This document shows positions 58,091 to 64,000 of a stretch of 64,000 nucleotides of DNA, piece after piece (the first letter of the stretch is position 1; every line of letters starts with the position of its first letter). A program made the translations under genes and the position numbers. Source of the DNA: JBMNCQ01 sp049366715 (GTDB lineage Bacteria; Bacillota; Peptococcia; Peptococcales; BICA1-8); the NCBI GenBank assembly GCA_049366715.1, contig JBMNCQ010000065.1:62001-126000 (forward strand), written 5' to 3'. Below the pieces are notes generated by a model, which saw nothing but the letters and a program-made list of their open reading frames with translations, was not told the origin of the DNA and did not search any database.

Positions 58091-60745
58091 TTGCAGCAGA
58101 TTAAGCAAATCGGTGATCTATTTGCGAAACTTTTCAGTGATGAGGATATCGCAAATCAAAAGGGCCGGGAATTTAAATATTGTGCGGAAGGCAGCACATT
58201 GTTAAACGGCATCTGCCGGATGTGTATGCAAGGGGACTGCTTAACGAAGGTAACGGTTAAGGATGGCATTATCGTTAAAATTGAAGGTAATCCTGATTCA
58301 CCGACCGGTGCCGGCCAGTTATGTCCCCGGGGTAATGCCTCCATTTTGAATATCTATAATCCCTATAGAATAAAGAGACCCTTGCAAAGAATAAATCCTG
58401 AACGGGGTCTGGAAGTTGATCCGCAATGGATTGAGATCTCCTGGGAGGAAGCCCTGGAAAAAACTGCGCGGGAGTTAAAAAATGTCTTACAGGATGACCC
58501 CCGGGGTTTAATTGTCTGTGAGGGATTTGGCATCCGCGATACATATGTTAGAACTCCATTCGTAAAAGCTTTCGGTACGCCTAATCTTGTGGGAGGTGCT
58601 CACGGAGTATTATGTTCCGTACATTTAGCGACCAATTTGGTGCAAGCCGGTCATCCTGTTGCAATTCCTGATTTGGAGTACTGTAACTATCACATTACCA
58701 TAGGCAGAAGCAATGGGGCTAATTTTGCCACAACACCCGGCATCAGACGTTTTGCGGAAGCAGTTTCCAGGGGTATGAAATTGGTGGTTGTTGATCCCCG
58801 ATGTTCACCGGAAGCGTCTAAAGGCGAATGGGTGCCCATTAAGCCGGGGACGGATCTGGCTTTTGTCTTGGCCCTGGCCTATGTCATGTTTTATGAAATC
58901 GAAAAATATGATGAATGGTTTATAAAATCCCGTACCAATGCACCTTATCTGATTAATGAGGAAGGCTGGTATGTTCGCTCCGACCGTAACGCTAAACCCC
59001 TGGTCTGGCAGAATAATCTCAATAAAGCAGTAGTTTTTGAGCAAGCTGACTCTCATGATTTAGCCCTGTTTGGAACTTTTGAGGTAAACGGACAAAAGTG
59101 TAAACCTGCTTTCCAGGTAATCAGAGAAGGATTTGCAAGTTATACACCGGAATGGGCGGAAAAGGTTTGTGATGTACCTGCCGCCGTAATTCGCAGAATA
59201 GCCGATGAATTTGTCAAGGCCGCTTGTATCGGTCAGAAAATTACCATTGACGGTTTCGAATTTCCGTACCGGCCTGTTTCTCTTAATTGTGAACGGGGCT
59301 GTACCGATCATCAGGGAGGTACATATGCTGACTTGACCACCAAAATTATTAATCTTCTGGTGGGCGCGATAGAAGTTCCCGGTGGATGCTTAAGTGCAGG
59401 CGGCAGAGGTCCTTTTTTAAAACCCGATGAAAACGGAACAGTAACACCGGCTTATGAAGCAGTGGGGGTACCTTTTAAGTTCCCGCCGGAGCATATTGAT
59501 ATGGCGGAATTTTATCCCCACAGGCATACAGCACCCCAGATGGCAGTGCGGGCTATTCTGGATCCGCAAAAATATCATTTGCAATATCAAGCCCGGATTT
59601 GGTTTACCATAGGCGGGAATCCGATCCGCCGGACTGCGGAACCGCAAATATACGTTGATGCTTTAAAGCAGATACCTTTTTTATGCTCCATAGCTTATCA
59701 CGCTGATGAGCCCACCTGGTTATCGGATATCGTCTTTCCGGAAGACAGCTTTTTAGAACGGGATAGTTTACGGAATTTTCAGCCTCAGCATCAGACAACG
59801 GCCAATGAAGTGAACGGATTGCGGATGATTATGGCCCGGGAAACCGTACCACGTCTTTTCTCGACGAAAAATTGTGACGATATTTTGCTTGAACTGGCTG
59901 AAAGAACAGGCATTCTCTACGGACCGGGAGGAGTAAATGATTATCTTAATCAACATCGGGATAAGGTTCTCTTAGAAGACGGTCTGATTTTTAAACCGCC
60001 CTATTTATTGAAACTGGATCAGAAATACAGTGTTACGGAGCTTTATGATCATTTATCCCGTTCTTATTTTGATTGCACCGCTAAAGATTATGCTTATGTC
60101 CAGAGTAAGGGTTTTATTCCGCAAAGGCTCTTGTATAAAGAGTGCTATAACTATTATTATTTTCCGGATGACAAAACAAGACACCCGATATATTTTGAAA
60201 GATTAAAAATGACAGGAAGGCAGTTGTATGAGGGCTGTGCAAAAAACGGGGTTAAAGTACCCGGCTGGGACAACATGGATGAAGTAATGATGTATTATCA
60301 GCCTGTACCCCGCTGGATTCCAAATTCAGAATTTTTTGAGGACGGGGAATATCCGCTCTATGCCATCAATTGGAAAACAGCTTATTTTACCAATGCCGTC
60401 GGGGTTCCTCATTTAAATCCTTTAATTCAGGCGCTGGCTAATGATATTGATCCTTATGAAAATGTTATCTGGATTAACCGGCGAACTGCTGAGAAATACC
60501 AACTAAAAGATTGGCAGGAAGTAAGGGTTATTTCCCGCTATGGATATATGGATGGAATTCTTAAGGTTACGGAACTTATCCATCCCCGGGTTTTAGGAAT
60601 ACCTGGGGGTCACGGGGCGGGCAGGATGAGTGAACAGACTAATTTTAACAGTCTTTTGACAACGGATGACCGTACGGTAGATGCCGTTAATGTATCTATT
60701 GAGGTCAGCCCGCGGGTTAAATTGGTGAGTAAAAGAGGTGTGTGA
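58091..60745 (+). CDS. Molybdopterin (Mo/W) oxidoreductase catalytic subunit, DMSO reductase family, no Tat signal
   Basis: An 884-residue protein from TTG 58091 behind GGGGGG. The N-terminal FeS motif is CRMCMQGDC plus LCPRG. Next come the molybdopterin regions (EGFGIRDTYVRTPFVKAF, GGAHGVLCSVHLA with a probable Cys metal ligand, VVDPRCSPEA, GTDLAFVLALAYVM), and the C-terminal dinucleotide-binding domain ends in VNVSIEVSPRVKL. The Cys ligand and the following FeS/NrfD genes resemble polysulfide, thiosulfate or arsenate reductases. No twin-arginine motif is seen at the N-terminus, so it seems to act on the cytoplasmic side. The substrate is unknown. Confidence 0.9.
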   Translation: MQQIKQIGDLFAKLFSDEDIANQKGREFKYCAEGSTLLNGICRMCMQGDCLTKVTVKDGIIVKIEGNPDSPTGAGQLCPRGNASILNIYNPYRIKRPLQRINPERGLEVDPQWIEISWEEALEKTARELKNVLQDDPRGLIVCEGFGIRDTYVRTPFVKAFGTPNLVGGAHGVLCSVHLATNLVQAGHPVAIPDLEYCNYHITIGRSNGANFATTPGIRRFAEAVSRGMKLVVVDPRCSPEASKGEWVPIKPGTDLAFVLALAYVMFYEIEKYDEWFIKSRTNAPYLINEEGWYVRSDRNAKPLVWQNNLNKAVVFEQADSHDLALFGTFEVNGQKCKPAFQVIREGFASYTPEWAEKVCDVPAAVIRRIADEFVKAACIGQKITIDGFEFPYRPVSLNCERGCTDHQGGTYADLTTKIINLLVGAIEVPGGCLSAGGRGPFLKPDENGTVTPAYEAVGVPFKFPPEHIDMAEFYPHRHTAPQMAVRAILDPQKYHLQYQARIWFTIGGNPIRRTAEPQIYVDALKQIPFLCSIAYHADEPTWLSDIVFPEDSFLERDSLRNFQPQHQTTANEVNGLRMIMARETVPRLFSTKNCDDILLELAERTGILYGPGGVNDYLNQHRDKVLLEDGLIFKPPYLLKLDQKYSVTELYDHLSRSYFDCTAKDYAYVQSKGFIPQRLLYKECYNYYYFPDDKTRHPIYFERLKMTGRQLYEGCAKNGVKVPGWDNMDEVMMYYQPVPRWIPNSEFFEDGEYPLYAINWKTAYFTNAVGVPHLNPLIQALANDIDPYENVIWINRRTAEKYQLKDWQEVRVISRYGYMDGILKVTELIHPRVLGIPGGHGAGRMSEQTNFNSLLTTDDRTVDAVNVSIEVSPRVKLVSKRGV

Positions 60746-60748
60746 AAA

Positions 60749-61345
60749 TTGCGGTTGGGGATGGTTATTGATTTAAAACGCTGTGTAGGCTGTCAGGCTT
60801 GTGTAGCGGCATGTAAGGTTGAACACGGTACACCGGAAGGCACGTATTTTACGAAAGTTCTTAAATATGAAAGAGGCTCCTATCCCAATGCACGCTTAAT
60901 AAATATGCCCCGTCTTTGTCAGCATTGTGCTGAGGCTTCCTGTGTTAAAGCGTGTCCGACAGGTGCCAGCCGGCATCTGGAAAACGGTATTGTTATGATT
61001 GATCACAGCTTATGTATCGGGTGCAGGTACTGTATGGCCGCCTGTCCGTATAATGCCCGTTCTTTTATTCATAATACCCGGACAGGTTTACCGGGAGGTT
61101 CCGGTGAGCAGCCGGCCCCCTGTGCAAGTATGGAAAAAGGAACGGTGAGTAAATGTAATTTTTGCCAGGAGAGAGTAAAAGAAGGCCGTAAGCCTAGTTG
61201 CGTGGAAACTTGTCCGGCCGGGGCCCGTTTTTTTGGAGATTTGGATGATCCGCATAGTGAAATAAGCGTACTGGCAGGCCGGGCAAATGCGCGGCAGCTC
61301 TATCCCGAAGCCGGTACGGACCCCAAGGTATTCTATCTGGAATAG
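60749..61345 (+). CDS. Four-cluster ferredoxin subunit (PsrB/DmsB type)
   Basis: A 198-residue protein from TTG 60749 with AAGAGGTG upstream, three bases after the catalytic gene. Four [4Fe-4S] cysteine groups are present: CVGCQACVAACK near residue 12, CQHCAEASCVKACP near residue 56, CIGCRYCMAACP near residue 90, and CNFCQERV with CVETCPAG near residues 136-155. It passes electrons between the membrane anchor and the molybdopterin subunit. It has no signal peptide. Confidence 0.94.
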   Translation: MRLGMVIDLKRCVGCQACVAACKVEHGTPEGTYFTKVLKYERGSYPNARLINMPRLCQHCAEASCVKACPTGASRHLENGIVMIDHSLCIGCRYCMAACPYNARSFIHNTRTGLPGGSGEQPAPCASMEKGTVSKCNFCQERVKEGRKPSCVETCPAGARFFGDLDDPHSEISVLAGRANARQLYPEAGTDPKVFYLE

Positions 61346-61369
61346 ACCGGGAATGAGAGGTGATGGTTT

Positions 61370-62368
61370 ATGTTAATGACTGCCAGTCTGTTGGTGATAA
61401 TCGGAGGGATAAGTGTATATCGGGAGATAAGTAAGAAGCAGACATTTACGGATATTACCAATGAAGTTCCCTGGGGGATTTATGTCGTAGCTTATTTCTA
61501 TCTGGCGGGCATAGGAGGAGGGCTGCTCCTTTTATCTGCCGCAGGGGGATTACTTGTGCCCGGAATAGCCGGAGTTACGGCGCAATTGGCCTTGGGATTT
61601 TTCGTAGGAGCGGGTTTCAGCCTTTTGTTAGATCTGGGCCGCCCGGAGCGGGCCCTGAAAATTTTGTATATGAAAAAGCAGTCCCCCATGTTTTGGGATT
61701 TTATCGGTTTAACAGTTGGTTTGGGGGGAGCGGCCCTGCTTTTTATCTGGCAGCCCCGGGCAGAGTCTGCTTTTTTTGCCAGGATGGTAATCGGTCTCTT
61801 AAGCTGTGTGATGGTTTTTGCTGCCGAAGGCTGGACTTTAAATTTATGCCCGGGAAGAGGCATTTGGAATGAACCCTTAATCACCGTTGTTTTTATTCTG
61901 GAAGGCTTTGCTTCAGCCCTTGCCCTGCTGTTGTTTTTCAGAGAAGGTCCTCCGGGGGTTATTGCCAATGGATTATTGGCAGTAATGACGGCGGTATTGA
62001 TTTTGAATTTTTGGCAGTTTTCCGGGAAATACTTCCTGCCCCGGGAACCAGGCCGCCGTAATCGTAAACAGGAAGTTAAAGGAGTGCTGCCCCTGCGAAT
62101 AGCTGCCTGCGCCCTTCTCTTGATAGCCGGCGGCAAAGGCTGGATTTTATTGGCGGCAATTCTGGTCCTGGCGGCCGGTTTTCTGGAAAAGTTTGAGCAG
62201 GTCTTAATTCCCCAGATTCTAATGGCCTATGGACAGGGGAATGAGTATAAGCATGCTCCTAAGTATAAGCTTGAGGCAAATAAAGGACTGATTGTAGCAG
62301 GCTTATTTGGTATAGCAGGTCTTACCTATGAGATGCTCAATCTGCTCCTGCCTTTGTTAACAGGTTAG
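61370..62368 (+). CDS. NrfD/PsrC-type membrane anchor and quinone-interacting subunit
   Basis: A 332-residue protein with ATG 61370 after GAGGTG. About nine membrane helices are visible. NrfD-family features include VPWGIYVVAYFYLAGIGGG near residue 28 and a DLGRPERALKIL loop near residue 85. It links the FeS subunit to the menaquinone pool. Its orientation relative to a cytoplasmic catalytic subunit is an open question. Confidence 0.9.
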   Translation: MLMTASLLVIIGGISVYREISKKQTFTDITNEVPWGIYVVAYFYLAGIGGGLLLLSAAGGLLVPGIAGVTAQLALGFFVGAGFSLLLDLGRPERALKILYMKKQSPMFWDFIGLTVGLGGAALLFIWQPRAESAFFARMVIGLLSCVMVFAAEGWTLNLCPGRGIWNEPLITVVFILEGFASALALLLFFREGPPGVIANGLLAVMTAVLILNFWQFSGKYFLPREPGRRNRKQEVKGVLPLRIAACALLLIAGGKGWILLAAILVLAAGFLEKFEQVLIPQILMAYGQGNEYKHAPKYKLEANKGLIVAGLFGIAGLTYEMLNLLLPLLTG

Positions 62369-62384
62369 TCAGGAGGGAAAGGAT

Positions 62385-63035
62385 ATGTGGTTGGCAGTTG
62401 AGGAGCGTTCGGCACTGTACCGGTTTTTGGCAGGAATATTTAATACGGTTCCTACGAAAGAATTTGCAGGAGATTTTATTAACGGTTTAAAGACATGGCA
62501 GGAGTTTGGGAATCAGGTTAGCAGACAGACAGCAAAACTCACCGAACCGATGTCCTTAATTTCTGAGTATCTCCACAGGAATAAAGATAATCCGGAAGAT
62601 TGTGCGCTGGAGTTAGGTATTGACCGGACACGTTTAACAGGGGGAATTAGTAAAGATTATGGGCCCCCGCCCCCTTATGAATCTGTCTATCGTGACGGGG
62701 AAATTTTAATGGGACCTTCGACTAAACTGGTCCGCCGGCATTATCAAAGGTCTGATATTTATCATGGCTGGAAGCTGGCTGAGAACCCGCCTGATTATCT
62801 GGGGCTGGAGCTTGAATATATGTTTTTCTTATGCCGGGCCCAATCAGCCGCGGCCGGTGAAGAAGATAAACAAAAAATAAAGAGCTGCCGGAGACATTTT
62901 TTAGAAGAACATCTGGGTAAATGGGCACCGGCATATTCCGGGCAAATAAGGAGGTGGGCCGGAACGGAATTTTATCAGGGCATCGGATTACTTTTAGAGC
63001 AGCTGATTGCCGGGGACTTAAAGCACCGGAAATAA
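62385..63035 (+). CDS. TorD-family molybdoenzyme chaperone
   Basis: A 216-residue, all-helical protein with ATG 62385 after AGGAGG. The N-terminus (ERSALYRFLAGIFNTVPT) and the central DYGPPPPYESVYRDG with ELEYMFFLCRAQ are typical of the TorD/DmsD group. These proteins hold the apo-catalytic subunit for cofactor insertion and, where a Tat signal exists, proofread export. Here no Tat signal is visible on the partner, so cofactor insertion is the likely role. Confidence 0.9.
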   Translation: MWLAVEERSALYRFLAGIFNTVPTKEFAGDFINGLKTWQEFGNQVSRQTAKLTEPMSLISEYLHRNKDNPEDCALELGIDRTRLTGGISKDYGPPPPYESVYRDGEILMGPSTKLVRRHYQRSDIYHGWKLAENPPDYLGLELEYMFFLCRAQSAAAGEEDKQKIKSCRRHFLEEHLGKWAPAYSGQIRRWAGTEFYQGIGLLLEQLIAGDLKHRK

Positions 63036-63069
63036 TGAATTCTATAATTACGGAGAGGAGTAAAAAATT

Positions 63070-64000
63070 ATGAAATTAGCAACTTTTGATGTGGTAACAC
63101 CTGCCGGGGATATCAGGCGGATAGGTGCGGTAAGCGGGAAATATTTGGTGGATTTAAACTATGCTTATGCGGCTTTCCTTAAGTCCAAAGAAAAAATACG
63201 CTGCCGGCAATTAGCTAATGCCGTCGTACCTCCCGATATGATTGAATTTTTGGAAGGAGGAGAAGAATCTTTGGAGGCAGCCCGCCAGGCTGTAAATTTT
63301 GTCCAGGAAAAGCTGGCAGCACCAACAGATATCACAGGTCCTCAAGGTGAAAAGGTTGCTTACCTGCACGAGGAAATTAAATTGCGTGCACCTATCCCTA
63401 GGCCGCGCAAGGTAATCGAAACAGGGAGTAATTTTAATGAACATGTTACTGAGCTTAACGAAGTAAAAGTTGCAGGCTGGGATCAATTTAAAGATTTTCT
63501 CAAGACCTCCGATATTCCCAGCGGGTTTTTAAAAGCTTCTAACTGTGTAATCGGACATGAGGAGGATATCATCCATCCCCGTACAACGGAAAAGCTGGAC
63601 TATGAAGTGGAATTAGGCATTGTTATCGGTAAACGGGGGCGTTATATCAAACAGGACGATGCGTATGATTACATCGTAGGTTATACCTGTCATTGTGATG
63701 TCAGTGCCCGGGATATCCAGGTTAATGAGCAGGCAAACAGACTCGTTCTGATTGGTAAAAGTATGGATACCTTCTGCCCGCTGGGACCATACATCGTTAC
63801 CAAGGATGAGGTCCCGGACCCGACAAATATCCGGGTGCAGACTTTCGTGGACGGCGAATCACGCCAGGATTCCTATACCAGCAATATGATTCATTCCGTA
63901 CCTAAATTGGTCTCCTGGTGGTCCCAGCTGACTTTGGAGCCCGGAGATATTATTACCTCAGGTACCCCTGGCGGCGTAGCCGGTTTTCGGGCACCGGACC
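63070..64000 (+). CDS. Fumarylacetoacetate hydrolase-family protein (3' end outside window)
   Basis: ATG 63070 follows GGAGAGGAG, 34 bases after the torD-like stop, and the frame is open to the end of the window (310 codons). The FAH catalytic domain is recognisable: VIETGSNFNEHV, LDYEVELGIVIGKRGRYI (metal-binding Glu-x-Glu), DVSARDIQ, GKSMDTFCPLGPYIV and LEPGDIITSGTPGGVAG. The family hydrolyses or decarboxylates acylpyruvates and related C-C bonds. Its place behind the molybdoenzyme genes suggests that the operon degrades an organic acid or ring-cleavage product. That is an inference. Confidence 0.9.
   Translation, partial: MKLATFDVVTPAGDIRRIGAVSGKYLVDLNYAYAAFLKSKEKIRCRQLANAVVPPDMIEFLEGGEESLEAARQAVNFVQEKLAAPTDITGPQGEKVAYLHEEIKLRAPIPRPRKVIETGSNFNEHVTELNEVKVAGWDQFKDFLKTSDIPSGFLKASNCVIGHEEDIIHPRTTEKLDYEVELGIVIGKRGRYIKQDDAYDYIVGYTCHCDVSARDIQVNEQANRLVLIGKSMDTFCPLGPYIVTKDEVPDPTNIRVQTFVDGESRQDSYTSNMIHSVPKLVSWWSQLTLEPGDIITSGTPGGVAGFRAPD

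Overview
The window reads as chromosomal DNA of an anaerobic, low-to-mid GC Firmicute (class Clostridia, probably acetogenic or syntrophic). The evidence is a corrinoid/tetrahydrofolate one-carbon module, a giant 2-hydroxyacyl-CoA dehydratase-type activase, rubrerythrin and hybrid cluster protein, electron-transfer flavoproteins, strong AGGAGG ribosome sites with many TTG/GTG starts, and U-tract terminators. No phage, plasmid, insertion-sequence or CRISPR genes were seen. Almost every gene lies on the + strand. The exceptions are a three-tRNA operon, a glycine-rich repeat protein, a 44-codon candidate gene and a ybaK-type deacylase.

Layout. 1-3.1 kb: glycolate/lactate oxidase genes glcE (cut by the window edge), glcD and glcF. 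3.2-10.7 kb: a small unknown protein, an OadG-like subunit, a TetR regulator in front of a 1424-residue activase, and a COG4091-type dehydrogenase with a SAF domain. 10.7-17.6 kb: a repeat-protein gene interrupted by a 100-N assembly gap, a short transaldolase, a cupin, hcp behind a CRP/FNR-type site, asparaginase and rubrerythrin. 17.6-21.2 kb: tRNA-Gly, tRNA-Gln and tRNA-Met, an intracellular subtilisin and glutaminyl-tRNA synthetase.

21.3-35.4 kb is the most interesting block. It holds a CUT1 sugar ABC transporter, a fucose/arabinose isomerase-like protein, a GntR/UTRA regulator, a PPi-type phosphofructokinase and a class II aldolase. These run without a visible terminator into a UroD-family methyltransferase. 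Next come a corrinoid protein, a MetH-type activation protein, a MetF-MetV fusion and a methyl-H4folate:corrinoid methyltransferase. An identical 13-base motif lies in front of the transporter and in front of the corrinoid gene. I propose a regulon for uptake and demethylation of an O-methylated sugar or glycoside, with the methyl group passed to tetrahydrofolate. That substrate is an inference.

35.8-41.3 kb: an AraC regulator, tctC and tctB are all broken by small indels, while tctA and a sulfatase-fold hydrolase with Thr in the catalytic Cys/Ser position are intact. 41.5-47.3 kb: speD, a MarR regulator, an acyl-CoA dehydrogenase with etfB and etfA, and a radical SAM protein that apparently starts at ATC. 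47.3-54 kb: heptamer repeats, then a heat-shock operon dnaK-cbpA-cbpM-clpB with neither CIRCE nor HAIR seen but with repeated TGACC motifs at its promoter, followed by an interspersed palindromic element. 54-64 kb: ybaK (minus strand), a TRAP transporter in the order dctM-dctP-dctQ, a molybdopterin oxidoreductase/FeS/NrfD/TorD set with no Tat signal, and a fumarylacetoacetate-hydrolase-family gene cut by the window end. Several operons carry a strong hairpin without a U-tract just after a gene likely to be highly expressed.
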